A DNA stretch of 64,000 nt, taken from NCBI RefSeq assembly GCF_002000245.1, contig NZ_MTCM01000001.1, positions 2,108,001-2,172,000 on the forward strand, given 5' to 3'. The notes under the pieces were generated by a model, which saw only the letters and a list, made by a program, of their open reading frames with translations, made no database searches and was not told the origin of the DNA. Shown here one piece after another: positions 11,614 to 21,175 of this stretch. The position numbers and the translations under genes were made by a program. The stretch comes from Sphingobacterium sp. CZ-UAM (GTDB taxonomy: Bacteria; Bacteroidota; Bacteroidia; Sphingobacteriales; Sphingobacteriaceae). The first letter of the stretch is position 1. Each line of letters starts with the position of its first letter.

Positions 11614-11621
11614 TAGCTTTG
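11614..11621 (+). promoter_or_regulatory. -7 promoter box TAGCTTTG of the glycosyltransferase operon
   Basis: Matches TAnnTTTG. The predicted transcript would have a leader of about 45 bases before the ATG at 11670. It also argues against an earlier start at 11619. Confidence 0.5.
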
Positions 11622-11669
11622 GGGTTATGCTTTTCGAATATTTTTACGAAACCCCTAATTAAGAATACA

Positions 11670-12845
11670 ATGAGAAAGGTAGCTTTTTTTACGGAAATAC
11701 TCGTTGAGGATTTCGACGGTGCATCCCGCACTATGTTTCAGCTGATAAACCGTATTGATCAACAGAATTTTAGATACTTCTTTATTTATGGTGGTGGCCC
11801 CACACAATTTCGCGACTTTCATTCCTATAAAGTACCTACGTTTAAAATACCGGTCAATGATGACTATTGTCTTGCCATTCCACAGCTTATCAAAAAAAAG
11901 CTCGAACTGGCTTTGGATGAATTTGCACCCGACATCGTTCATATCGCAACCCCCTCTCTGCTCGGCTTTTTTGCATTGAACTATGCCAAACGTAGAAATA
12001 TCCCTGTACTAACAATCTACCATACCCATTTTATATCTTATATAGCCTATTATTTCAAAAATATCCTCCCTTTGGTCAAACCCACTGAGCAATGGATCAA
12101 ACGGGCTATGAATAATTTTTATAACAAATGTGACATTGTTTATGTCCCCACCAAATCCATCTTAGCCGAGCTGCAACAGATCGGGATCCAACAGCGAGGT
12201 TTAAAACTCTGGCAAAGAGGGATTGACACCCAACTATTTACCCCTAAAAAAAAGAACTCAAGCTATATCCAACAATTGACAAAAAATAATAATCCTACAG
12301 TATTATTCGTCAGTCGGATCGTTTGGGAGAAAAATATTAAAACCTTAATTGATATCTATCAGCAGATCCGTGCACAACAGCTAGACTATAATTTTATAGT
12401 CGTCGGAGACGGAACCGCCAAAGTAACAGCAATGCAAGAAATGCCCAATGCTATTTTTCTGGGAAAAAAGACACATCAGGAACTTGCGGTACTGTACGCT
12501 TCAGCCGATGTGTTTGTCTTCCCTTCTGTTTCAGAAACCTATGGTAACGTTGTCGTCGAAGCACTCGCATCAGGTCTTCCTTGCGTAATTGCTGATGGCG
12601 GTGGCTCGGCATCGCTTATTCAACATGGTGTAACCGGATTTAAATGCCAACCCGAAAATGCTGCTGGATATGTTTATTACCTCAAGAAAATAATATCCGA
12701 CAAGGCGCTAAAGAAGAACCTGATTACCGCCGGACTTTCTTATGTAAGTCAATTGGACTGGACACGACTATCACAGCGGTACTTTGACGACATTGAATTA
12801 CTTGTCGATAAAACGCAAGATGCAGACTTGGCATGGGCAAATTAA
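11670..12845 (+). CDS. GT4-family glycosyltransferase
   Basis: Retaining GT-B glycosyltransferase, similar in layout to MgtA/GtfA-type lipid mannosyl or glucosyl transferases. The acceptor side begins MRKVAFFTEILVEDFDGASR. The donor-binding C-terminal domain has VLFVSRIVWEKNIKTLI and the E-x7-E motif in FPSVSETYGNVVVEALASG. The start at 11670 gives 391 residues and avoids an N-terminal extension that would overlap the promoter box. Its 3' end overlaps the next gene by 13 bases. Together the three genes suggest assembly and handling of a surface glycolipid or glycan; the sugar and acceptor are unknown. Confidence 0.9.
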   Translation: MRKVAFFTEILVEDFDGASRTMFQLINRIDQQNFRYFFIYGGGPTQFRDFHSYKVPTFKIPVNDDYCLAIPQLIKKKLELALDEFAPDIVHIATPSLLGFFALNYAKRRNIPVLTIYHTHFISYIAYYFKNILPLVKPTEQWIKRAMNNFYNKCDIVYVPTKSILAELQQIGIQQRGLKLWQRGIDTQLFTPKKKNSSYIQQLTKNNNPTVLFVSRIVWEKNIKTLIDIYQQIRAQQLDYNFIVVGDGTAKVTAMQEMPNAIFLGKKTHQELAVLYASADVFVFPSVSETYGNVVVEALASGLPCVIADGGGSASLIQHGVTGFKCQPENAAGYVYYLKKIISDKALKKNLITAGLSYVSQLDWTRLSQRYFDDIELLVDKTQDADLAWAN

Positions 12846-13834
12846 CAACATCCCGTCGATTGATCAAAGCTGTCTTTTTACTTGTGATCTTGACATCCTT
12901 GGTAATTTTTGTAACTCACAATGACCTTTCGGCTTTGAAAAAAGAGCTGTCAACGATTGGTTACCGCTTTATTTTTATCGTATTAACCACTTTAGTTGCC
13001 TATCTTTTTGGAACGCTAGCCTGGTGGATTTGTCTAGGCCCTTCAAAAAAAAAGATCAGTATTTTCGAACTTTTTGCCCTGCGTCAAATCGGCGAAACAG
13101 TTGGACTCTTTAATCCCACGAGTATTATTGCCGGCGATTTACTGAAAGCCGAGCTGATAACCCGCTATGACATCCCTTTACAACAGGGACTCAGCTCTGT
13201 CGCCATCTCACGCATTACGGCCATACTTTCCCAGTTAAGCATTTTCTTACTGGCCATGATCTGGCTAATGCTTTCACCCTTAAAAAACGAAGTGATGCAG
13301 TATACGGGATACGCTATCTATGTCGTATGTGTAGTCTTGTTACTATTCGTTGTTTTAATATTCTACTGGTTAGTTTCCACCAAAACACCACCTAAAAATA
13401 CCCCTGCTGATACTTCCTTTGTATCGAAAGCAAAAAATAAGCTCCAGAAATTAGTTTGGGACACGAAAGACTTTTATCAACAACAAAATAAAGTATTTTG
13501 GTACTCCTATCTGTTGTTTGCGATACATTGGGTTATAGGTAGCTTGGAATTCTATCTGATCTTAAAATTTCTGGATGTCGATGTCAAGGTTATTCAGGGA
13601 TTAATTTTAGATATGAGCGTCATCCTATTTAAAAGTGCAGGTGCATTTATTCCCGGTCAACTGGGCGTTGAGGAACTCTCCAACAAACTCCTGCTTAATA
13701 TGATTGGACTTTCGGGCGGAAGCATCTGGCTGAGTGTCTCTATCCTGCGTCGCGGCCGTCAGGTATTCTGGACAGCTATTGGCGCTATATTTTATCTATG
13801 TATCAAAAAAAAAACCGTACATGCTACCGTCTGA
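12833..13834 (+). CDS. flippase-like integral membrane protein (UPF0104 / LPG-synthase TM family)
   Basis: A 333-residue polytopic protein with about eight hydrophobic helices, of the family annotated as lysylphosphatidylglycerol synthase TM region / YbhN. Characteristic segments are FNPTSIIAGDLLKAELITRY and, near the C-terminus, AGAFIPGQLGVEE. It lacks the soluble aminoacyl-transferase domain of MprF. Lying between two GT4 genes and overlapping both (13 and 14 bases), it probably translocates or otherwise handles the glycolipid they make. That role is inferred from context only. Confidence 0.85.
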   Translation: MGKLTTSRRLIKAVFLLVILTSLVIFVTHNDLSALKKELSTIGYRFIFIVLTTLVAYLFGTLAWWICLGPSKKKISIFELFALRQIGETVGLFNPTSIIAGDLLKAELITRYDIPLQQGLSSVAISRITAILSQLSIFLLAMIWLMLSPLKNEVMQYTGYAIYVVCVVLLLFVVLIFYWLVSTKTPPKNTPADTSFVSKAKNKLQKLVWDTKDFYQQQNKVFWYSYLLFAIHWVIGSLEFYLILKFLDVDVKVIQGLILDMSVILFKSAGAFIPGQLGVEELSNKLLLNMIGLSGGSIWLSVSILRRGRQVFWTAIGAIFYLCIKKKTVHATV

Positions 13835-14999
13835 AATAGAAATCTTATTTGTTAGTCATAAATATCCACCTGCAGTTGGCGGAATGGAAAAGCAGAGCTT
13901 TGAGCTTATTAACCATTCGGCACTCTATCTAAAAGTACACACGCTCTTGTATGACAACGAAGAATCCATTCTTACGTTCTTCTTTCGACTAAATCAACGT
14001 ATCCTCTCCAAAATCAAAGCGAATCCCCGTATTAAGCTTATCCATTTTAACGATGGGTTAATCGCTGCGTTAGCATCTTTTCACAGGGGATACGACCATC
14101 TAAAGAAAGTTGTTACCCTTCATGGTCTTGATATTGTTTTTCCGCTGCCCTATTTCCAGCATAAAATAATTCCACGTTTCAACGTATTTGATCAAGTTAT
14201 AGCGGTCAGTCAGGCCACCGCAGAAGCCGCCCGGTCACGTGGTATCGACCCTTCAAGGATAGCAGTCATTCCAAATGGAGTCGACCCAGTAACCCCGATA
14301 TCCAAGCTGAAAGATGACAAATTACCACCCTATTTTATCACGCTGGGGAGACCTGTTAAACGCAAAGGATTCTCCTGGTTGATGCAGCAGGTCATTCCCG
14401 CCATTCAAGGTAATTTCCGGCTCCTTATGGTAGGTCCATTCGACCAAAGCCCAACCTGGAAAGAACGCATCCTCAACCTTTTACCTGCTAAACTCCATCA
14501 TCTCGCTACACTATTTTTGGGCTATCCAACCGATCAACAAGAAATGCGTAAATTATTGAGAATGCATCCCGAAAAAATTCAGCATCTGGGAAAAGTTCCC
14601 TTCGATCAGTTAAGACACCTTCTTACAAATGCACATGCTTTCCTGATGCCTAATATTCAAGTTCAGGGAGATATGGAAGGTTTTGGTCTGGTTTGTCTTG
14701 AAGCCTCATCCCGGGGCACTGTTGTGGTTGCCGCAGAATTGGAAGGTATCACAAGTGCTATTACGCATGATCACAACGGTCTTTTGCTCCCCAGTCAGGA
14801 TGCCAATGCGTGGATCGGACAGCTCCAGAACATTTTGGACAATCCAGATCATTATGAAAAACTTGGACAGAAATTCCAGAAAAATACGAATTCGGATTTC
14901 AGCTGGGATATCATGGCAAGAAGCTACTGCCATACCTTCGTTAAATTGTGCCAAAAAGCCACAGCAAACAGTGAAAAGATCAATTATACAACAGATTAA
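13821..14999 (+). CDS. GT4-family glycosyltransferase
   Basis: Second GT-B glycosyltransferase of the operon. The Rossmann start LFVSHKYPPAVGGMEKQSFEL is typical of GT4 enzymes. Donor-site segments include YFITLGRPVKRKGFSWL and the E-x7-E region FGLVCLEASSRG (Glu-Gly-Phe-Gly before it). I start it at the ATG at 13821 (392 residues), 14 bases inside the upstream gene, because the preceding in-frame sequence is the upstream gene's coding region read in another frame. The 3' end overlaps the convergent sterol-desaturase-family gene by 20 bases, and no separate terminator is visible. Confidence 0.9.
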   Translation: MLPSEIEILFVSHKYPPAVGGMEKQSFELINHSALYLKVHTLLYDNEESILTFFFRLNQRILSKIKANPRIKLIHFNDGLIAALASFHRGYDHLKKVVTLHGLDIVFPLPYFQHKIIPRFNVFDQVIAVSQATAEAARSRGIDPSRIAVIPNGVDPVTPISKLKDDKLPPYFITLGRPVKRKGFSWLMQQVIPAIQGNFRLLMVGPFDQSPTWKERILNLLPAKLHHLATLFLGYPTDQQEMRKLLRMHPEKIQHLGKVPFDQLRHLLTNAHAFLMPNIQVQGDMEGFGLVCLEASSRGTVVVAAELEGITSAITHDHNGLLLPSQDANAWIGQLQNILDNPDHYEKLGQKFQKNTNSDFSWDIMARSYCHTFVKLCQKATANSEKINYTTD

Positions 15000-16209
15000 G
15001 AATTCGTAGGTAGCGATCACTCATCAATTTATAGAAGATAACCTGAAGTATGGCCACGCCCAAGAGTATAAGCAGTGCCGGGAACGAAAAAAATGTAATC
15101 GTTATAAATAACAGCAACAGAAATAACCGCAGCATTTCGAGTGAAAAGACCCATTTTTCATGCTCCAATAATCCGCCGATACAGATGACACTGCACAAAA
15201 TAAAGAGGCCACCAACAAGCAATTGTTCTATATCTTGGTAATTACCATACAGCAAAAAGAAAAACAGAAGGCCCATCGTTAACATCGATTGGGTAAAAAT
15301 ATATCGGCTCAGATTTTTACCATGCACCTGAGATCTAGTCCCTGCAAACATTTTTTGCTCCAATTCCGCCCTAATTTCAGGTTGTATATCGTCAGGGCTT
15401 CCAAATACCGCACGCATTTTGTTTTTAAATCCCACTGCACGCTTAAAAGAAAGCCCTATTTCAAATAGATAGTGGAAATGCTGCCAAAGGAAGGTGTACC
15501 GATGGATAGGTTTGGTCAGTCCGTAAACACAGGGGTCTTCTTTCTTCTCGGCGATAAAAGTCCCAAACATTTTATCCCAGATAATTAAAATATCACCATA
15601 GTTCTTATCCAAATAAATCTCATTGCTACTATGATGCACGCGGTGATGCGATGGAGTGACAAGTATTTTTTCAAAAATCCCGAGCTTATCTACCGTTTGC
15701 GTATGGGAGAAAAAGGGATAGACGCCATGAACCAATAAAATTACGGTCATCATGAAAGGCGGAAAGCCCAAAAGAGGAATAAAAGCCCAGAACAAAGAAC
15801 GAAATACCGCCTGGAATATAGTAATCCTGGTGGCAACCGTGAAGTTATAATCTTCACTTTGATGATGAACTACATGTGCCGCCCAAAGCAAATTGATCTC
15901 ATGACTATATCGATGATACCAGTACCACAAAAAATCCGTAAAAAGAAAAAGCAGGATCCATGTCCAGACGTTCGCCTCGATATGAAAAATCGCAAAATTC
16001 TGGTAGACCCAAATGAAAAAAAAGTAGAACAGGCTAACCGAAAACATATCGCACATACGCTCGACAATACCGACATTTAGATTAGAGATTGATTCATCGA
16101 AGGTATAATACCGCTTTTGTTTCTTCAGACTATACCAATATTCCAACAGCATCAGTACTAAAAACAAAGGGATAATAAAAGCTAAAAAATTAAGTCTTCC
16201 TGTGTACAT
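14980..16209 (-). CDS. sterol desaturase / fatty acid hydroxylase family membrane protein
   Basis: Di-iron membrane oxygenase family. The 409-residue protein has N-terminal transmembrane helices and the expected His clusters: HRYSHE (HxxxH), HVVHHQSED (HxxHH) and HRVHHSSN (HxxHH), followed by the DKNYGDILIIWDKMFGTF block. The last 110 residues or so add four further hydrophobic helices beyond the catalytic core, a layout seen in some Bacteroidota homologues. The likely substrate is a lipid (sphingolipid, sterol-like or fatty acyl), not determinable here. Neighbouring glycolipid genes on the other strand may be related but this is not shown. Confidence 0.9.
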   Translation of the reverse strand: MYTGRLNFLAFIIPLFLVLMLLEYWYSLKKQKRYYTFDESISNLNVGIVERMCDMFSVSLFYFFFIWVYQNFAIFHIEANVWTWILLFLFTDFLWYWYHRYSHEINLLWAAHVVHHQSEDYNFTVATRITIFQAVFRSLFWAFIPLLGFPPFMMTVILLVHGVYPFFSHTQTVDKLGIFEKILVTPSHHRVHHSSNEIYLDKNYGDILIIWDKMFGTFIAEKKEDPCVYGLTKPIHRYTFLWQHFHYLFEIGLSFKRAVGFKNKMRAVFGSPDDIQPEIRAELEQKMFAGTRSQVHGKNLSRYIFTQSMLTMGLLFFFLLYGNYQDIEQLLVGGLFILCSVICIGGLLEHEKWVFSLEMLRLFLLLLFITITFFSFPALLILLGVAILQVIFYKLMSDRYLRILNLLYN

Positions 16210-16553
16210 ACGGCGCTTATTTTAAACAAATAACTTCCTTGTAACGACTAGCTTATAGACGTAAAACTCAAAAAAAAATCTTTTATTATTTAACAATCAA
16301 TTCCGGATCAGGTTTTAGTTTTATGCCTTTCTGGAAATAAAAATCTTCATGTTATCACCGAGCGTAAGGACTATTTATCACGAAGAATAAGGGCTATTGA
16401 AATTGGCTAAGGGCTGTTTATAGAGGGATTAAGCCAAGTTTGCAAGCTGATGCGTTAAAAAATAAAAGCCCTCAAAAAGTAAAATCCTTTTTTTGAGGGC
16501 TAATTAATTATTATATCATTTTCTGGGCTAAAAGGCTCCAGTCCATGCGACCG
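16210..16553. other. intergenic stretch
   Basis: 344 bases between two minus-strand genes. It holds the terminator at 16467-16501 for the drug-efflux operon and, near 16210-16300, presumably the promoter of the sterol-desaturase-family gene. No coding signal was seen. Confidence 0.45.
16467..16501 (-). terminator. terminator of the tetR-tolC-emrA-emrB operon
   Basis: Stem AGCCCTCAAAA / TTTTGAGGGCT, with a T-rich tail on the minus strand, about 50 bases after the MFS stop. Confidence 0.8.
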
Positions 16554-18137
16554 CTAGTGCACGCTTGACATATCCACCTTGGTCTTACCCTGTTTGATCA
16601 TTAGCACAAAAGGCACACATATCAAAAATGCAATTCCCAAATAGAGAAATACATCCATATAAGACAATACGGTTGCCTGTTTCATGACCGTCATATCCAG
16701 TATCTGGTGCGCTTTGGCCAATGCTTCATTTGGAGCAAATCCTTTTGACTGAAAACTCATTTGCAGCTGTTGCAAACGTTGTTGTACCTCGAACTTGCTG
16801 GGATCCAGATTAGCAACTAGGTCAACCCGATGCTTTTGAGAGTCACGTGCAATAAATGTTGTGATCAACGCGATACCGAATGAACCACCCAACTGGCGCA
16901 TCATACCTGTAAATGCCGCCCCCTCGCCGATCGACTTACCGTGAAGAGTAGATAGCGATAAGGTCATTACTGGCACAAATAGCAGCCCCAAGCCTACCCC
17001 ACGGAGGATAAGTGGCCAAAACATGTGTTCCGAACCCGTATCATTTGTCATCAGGCTGTACATCCAGAAACAAAAGCCGAAGAAAATGCTCAAACCCACC
17101 GCAACCATATATTTCTGCGGAACACCATTCTGGATCATTTTACCAATAAAAGGCATCATGATCCCGGTCATGATTGAGCTTGGTAGCAACAAGAGACCAG
17201 CATCTGTTGCTGTCCATCCCAATATGGATTGTGTATAGATCGGAATAATAAAAGTCGATCCAAACAGACCAAATCCAAGGATAAAACTCATCACAACCCC
17301 AACCTGTAGATTTTTATCACGCAATACCCTCAGGTTCACGATAGGTTTTTCATAAACCATCTCTCGCCAGATGAAGAACAATAAGCCAAATACAGACAAA
17401 ATCGATAATCCTAAAATTAATGGATCATCAAACCAGTCATCCTGTTGGCCATGTTCCAGCACAAACTGAAGTGAGCCGATAAACATAATCAAAAAGATCA
17501 TCCCGAACCAATCCACCTCTTTTGCTGATTGTTTCTGGCTATATTTCGGACTACGTACAAACGACAAAGTCAGCAACGTAGCAATAATTCCCAAGGGCAC
17601 ATTGATATAAAAAATATAAGGCCAGGAGAAGTTATCTATGATATACCCCCCTAAGGGCGGCCCCAATGTCGGGCCAATGATCACCCCCATACCGTAGATC
17701 GCCTGTGCCATACTACGTTTTTCTTTGGGATAGCTTTCTGTGATGATGGTCTGAGCAGTCACCAACAAGGCGCCACCGCCCATTCCTTGGAGAAAGCGAA
17801 ATGCGACAAGCTCCCAGATATTGGTCGCGTTACCACACAAAAATGAAGATACGGTAAATATGATAATTGATGCCGCAAAGTAATTACGTCGACCAAACTG
17901 TTGGGACAACCAACTCGTCATCGGAATCACTATCACGTTAGCGATTGCATAAGCGGTAATAACCCAGGCCACGTCTGTCAATGTTGCCCCCAACGACCCT
18001 TTCATATCATTTAAGGCCACATTCACGATCGTGGTGTCCACGATTTCCAGCAGGGCACAGAGCACTGCTGTAATCGTGATGACCACGCGTCGAAAACCAT
18101 ATTCAACCAGACTATCCTGTTGATTTAAATTTTCCAT
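16554..18137 (-). CDS. DHA2-family MFS drug exporter, EmrB/QacA type
   Basis: Proton-driven 14-helix multidrug exporter of the inner membrane. The 527-residue protein has the DHA2 features: motif D-like LEIVDTTIVNVAL in helix 1, WVITAYAIANVIVIP in helix 2, motif A (SQQFGRRN) after helix 2 and motif C (GVIIGPTLGPPLGGYI) in helix 5. It is the last gene of the operon, 2 bases after emrA. With the adaptor and TolC partners it should form an EmrAB-TolC-type tripartite pump. The family call is secure; the substrates are unknown. Confidence 0.93.
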   Translation of the reverse strand: MENLNQQDSLVEYGFRRVVITITAVLCALLEIVDTTIVNVALNDMKGSLGATLTDVAWVITAYAIANVIVIPMTSWLSQQFGRRNYFAASIIIFTVSSFLCGNATNIWELVAFRFLQGMGGGALLVTAQTIITESYPKEKRSMAQAIYGMGVIIGPTLGPPLGGYIIDNFSWPYIFYINVPLGIIATLLTLSFVRSPKYSQKQSAKEVDWFGMIFLIMFIGSLQFVLEHGQQDDWFDDPLILGLSILSVFGLLFFIWREMVYEKPIVNLRVLRDKNLQVGVVMSFILGFGLFGSTFIIPIYTQSILGWTATDAGLLLLPSSIMTGIMMPFIGKMIQNGVPQKYMVAVGLSIFFGFCFWMYSLMTNDTGSEHMFWPLILRGVGLGLLFVPVMTLSLSTLHGKSIGEGAAFTGMMRQLGGSFGIALITTFIARDSQKHRVDLVANLDPSKFEVQQRLQQLQMSFQSKGFAPNEALAKAHQILDMTVMKQATVLSYMDVFLYLGIAFLICVPFVLMIKQGKTKVDMSSVH

Positions 18138-18139
18138 AG

Positions 18140-19243
18140 TTATTGAACATGCACATCTACGTCAGCATTCATGCCCGGTCTGAGCAGAGCCACATTTTCA
18201 GCTTTATTATCTTTTGTTAATTTGATTTTTACCGGCAGACGTTGTACCGTCTTCACAAAGTTGCCCGTGGCATTATCCGGAGGCAACAGAGAGAAACGAG
18301 AACCGGTAGCCGGCGAAAATGAATTGACTTCACCTTCAAATTCGATATTTGGATATGCATCCACTTTAATACCCACCTTTTGTCCCGGTTTCATTTTTTG
18401 CAATTGGGTCTCCTTAAAGTTCGCTACTACCCATGTTTCTATATTATCAACAATGTAAAATAAAGACTGTCCTGGGTTGATCATCTGCCCTGGCTGTACT
18501 TTGATATTCGATACCTGACCATCTACCGAAGCTAATACTGCGGTATAAGATAGATTCAATTTTGCCGCCTCTAATTGCGCTTTCGCTCTTTTTATATTCG
18601 CCTCAGCAACAGATGTTTGTTTAGAAGCCACTGTAGTCTTACTCACAATAGCATTACGTTGTGAAGCACTGGCATTACGTTGTTGTTGCAAGATCTCCAC
18701 TTGTTTATCCGCCTCTAACTTCGCTGTTAAAGCCTGCTCATATTGCTGCTTCGTGATGGATTGATTGTTATATAAGTTTTGGTATCGGATATAATCGTTA
18801 TTTGCCTGTTTTGCACGGATACGCGCCGCATCAATACTTCCTAAATTCGACTGTATCGTCGCGTCAGAGATTGCCACGTTTGCTGATGAAGCATATACAT
18901 CCGCTTTAGAGACATCAAAGCTGCTTTCCGCAGCAGCCAATGCAGCTTCGGCCTCATCCACACGCACCTGATAATCCTGGCTCTCGATCGTGAACAAGGT
19001 ATCACCCTTTTTCACCAAATCGTTATCCTTAACATACACTTTAGAAATAAATCCCCCTACACGTGGAATAATCGGACTCATATTCTTCTCCACCTGCGCA
19101 TCATCAGTAGTCTCATGCGCTTGACCATGCAGGTATTTATAACCACCGTAAGCCCCGCCAAAGATGACCAAAGCAGCTAGAATAATAGTAAATTTTTTAT
19201 TTGTACCTTTTTTTTCAGGTGCGTTTTCAACTGTATTTTCCAT
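18140..19243 (-). CDS. EmrA/HlyD-family periplasmic adaptor
   Basis: Membrane-fusion protein linking the MFS exporter to the outer-membrane channel. The 367 residues start with a short cytosolic stretch and one membrane anchor (FTIILAALVIFGGAYGGYKYL). They continue with the split lipoyl/barrel-sandwich domain (VKKGDTLFTIESQDYQ and PGQMINPGQSLFYIVD) and a long helical hairpin rich in Ala, Gln and Lys between them. The order and spacing (14 bases after tolC, 2 before emrB) make one transcription unit. Confidence 0.92.
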   Translation of the reverse strand: MENTVENAPEKKGTNKKFTIILAALVIFGGAYGGYKYLHGQAHETTDDAQVEKNMSPIIPRVGGFISKVYVKDNDLVKKGDTLFTIESQDYQVRVDEAEAALAAAESSFDVSKADVYASSANVAISDATIQSNLGSIDAARIRAKQANNDYIRYQNLYNNQSITKQQYEQALTAKLEADKQVEILQQQRNASASQRNAIVSKTTVASKQTSVAEANIKRAKAQLEAAKLNLSYTAVLASVDGQVSNIKVQPGQMINPGQSLFYIVDNIETWVVANFKETQLQKMKPGQKVGIKVDAYPNIEFEGEVNSFSPATGSRFSLLPPDNATGNFVKTVQRLPVKIKLTKDNKAENVALLRPGMNADVDVHVQ

Positions 19244-19257
19244 GTCTAGATTAATTG

Positions 19258-20568
19258 CTATTTAATTTTTAACGACCCATTTGCTAACAATAGGTCATAG
19301 TATTTTTCAATTGTATTTGCTTTGCTTATTGCCAGATTGATTTTGCTCTGAAGCTGTTGTACATCAGCTGTCAATAAATCGTCCGTGTCGGCAATACCAT
19401 TATCATATTTATCTTTTGTAATACGATAATTTTCAACGGCTTGATCTACCGCCTGATGGTACACCACATCCTGTTTTTGGGCCAGCATATAGTTTTCATT
19501 TGCCTGTTGCACCTGCACTTTTACCCGGTCATTGAGCAGTTCCAAATTCTCATCAATTTCCTTGATCCGGTTTTTGACGACATTGACCTCCCTCTTGTTT
19601 TTATACAAAGAACCAATATCATAGGATACCCCAATACCCACCATTGCTGCATTCGTTACCGTCACCACCTTCTGCAATCCAAAAGCATTGTAACCTGCCG
19701 TTGCCGCAATCGTTGGCAATGTCGAAGATCTGGTGACTTTCAATTGATCTTCGGCAACTTTACGTTGGGAAGCCAGCGATTTTAGATCCGATCGCTCCGT
19801 CTTTGCTGTGTCATAAGAAGCCTTCAATCCAAGGTCAATTCCAGTAACCTCAGCCAGATTAATCTGATCCAATTGCGTATCCTCCGCAATCTTTAGCAAA
19901 TTGGCCAATTGATAATTCAGCACCTTAATATTCTTCTGTGCCTCCTGGAGCGACACTTGATAATTAGACAGTTGTAATTCCGCTTTAAGCAGATCATTTC
20001 TTGCGATCAACCCATTTTCTAACATCGCTTTAAAGTCCGAAACACGTTGCTCAGACTGTTTGATGTTTTCCGTAATCAACAAATTGGTTTGCTGCGCTTT
20101 ATACAAATTCAGATAAAGTGCTATCGCACGTGAGGCCAATTGTTCTTTGCTTGCTACAGCGTTCCATTGTTCGGCTTGTAGCGCATCTTTTGCTATTGCT
20201 ATTCCTCCTTTGATCTTACCTCCAGTATAAATAGGCATGCTGACAGATGCCTGCCCCAACCACAGTTGATTTGCTGCAATATCCGGAGCCGAACCTCCTC
20301 CACCAAGTGCTAACTTCAGATCCACATTCGGTGTAGTCATCGCCATATATTGCCCGCTCAATTTTGCATCCGGAAGCTGTTTCGATTTCGCACTTTCGAC
20401 CTCTAGCTGTCTTCCCAATACTTTGGTATCGGCAGTTTTCGCTTCCACACTTTGGTTTGCAGCCATGTGAATTATTTCTTCCAAGCTCAGGTGTTTGTTT
20501 TCTTGTGCCAACAAACCCAAAGGACTCAAAAGCAATAAAGCACTTAAATTGGCCAACTTATTTTTCAT
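19258..20568 (-). CDS. TolC-family outer-membrane efflux protein
   Basis: Outer-membrane channel component of the EmrAB-like pump. The 436-residue protein has a cleavable signal peptide ending LGLLAQEN, two outer-membrane-efflux repeats with long helices (for example NGLIARNDLLKAELQLSNYQ) and the C-terminal DNGIADTDDLLTADVQQLQS segment. It has no lipobox, unlike the two RND outer-membrane factors in this window. Its start overlaps the 3' end of tetR by 11 bases. Confidence 0.92.
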   Translation of the reverse strand: MKNKLANLSALLLLSPLGLLAQENKHLSLEEIIHMAANQSVEAKTADTKVLGRQLEVESAKSKQLPDAKLSGQYMAMTTPNVDLKLALGGGGSAPDIAANQLWLGQASVSMPIYTGGKIKGGIAIAKDALQAEQWNAVASKEQLASRAIALYLNLYKAQQTNLLITENIKQSEQRVSDFKAMLENGLIARNDLLKAELQLSNYQVSLQEAQKNIKVLNYQLANLLKIAEDTQLDQINLAEVTGIDLGLKASYDTAKTERSDLKSLASQRKVAEDQLKVTRSSTLPTIAATAGYNAFGLQKVVTVTNAAMVGIGVSYDIGSLYKNKREVNVVKNRIKEIDENLELLNDRVKVQVQQANENYMLAQKQDVVYHQAVDQAVENYRITKDKYDNGIADTDDLLTADVQQLQSKINLAISKANTIEKYYDLLLANGSLKIK

Positions 20569-21175
20569 ATGTCAATAAAGCTTTAATTGTTTTCTGTATA
20601 AATTCTGTTAACGTTGTTTCTATATATTGGCCATAGCCATCGTCATCGGCTATACCTAGTTGCTCCTGTAAAAAGACCTGATTCATCTGAAAATTCATGA
20701 AAGTTCCCATCATCATCGAATGAATTAATATAGGATCATTACCTGTCTTAAAGACCCCTTCTGCAATACCACTGTTGATGATAGAAGCGATGACCTCCAG
20801 GTTATGTATTTTTAATTTTTTGAAGGCTTCAGATATTAACATCCGTTGTTTTAAAGTACTTTCTATCGCAATAACCCGATAGAGCTTGCGATGTGAGTTC
20901 ATCGATTTGACATACCTATCAACCATTACATCGACTTTATCAAGTGCACTTCCTACCAAAGAAAGCTCATCCACATTGATCATAAAATCTGGAACACGCC
21001 ATTCAAAAAAGGTGTCCAGCAACTTATCTTTCGATCCAAAATAATAGTTGATCATGGCCACATTGACATTTGCCTCCTGCGCTATATCACGCACCGAAGT
21101 CCCGTCAAACCCTTTTGTTGCAAAAAGTCGCTCAGCGGCAAGGAGGATATCTATTTGCTTCTCGTTAAATTCCAT
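20558..21175 (-). CDS. TetR/AcrR-family transcriptional regulator
   Basis: Predicted repressor of its own operon. The 205-residue protein opens with the TetR helix-turn-helix (residues about 8-55: ILLAAERLFATKGFDGTSV, then NVAMINYYFGSKDKLLDTFF). A helical ligand-binding domain follows. It is the first gene of the operon and overlaps tolC by 11 bases. Two tandem palindromes in the promoter upstream (21256-21288) are the likely binding sites, so pump ligands probably relieve repression. The ligand is unknown. Confidence 0.93.
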   Translation of the reverse strand: MEFNEKQIDILLAAERLFATKGFDGTSVRDIAQEANVNVAMINYYFGSKDKLLDTFFEWRVPDFMINVDELSLVGSALDKVDVMVDRYVKSMNSHRKLYRVIAIESTLKQRMLISEAFKKLKIHNLEVIASIINSGIAEGVFKTGNDPILIHSMMMGTFMNFQMNQVFLQEQLGIADDDGYGQYIETTLTEFIQKTIKALLTYEK

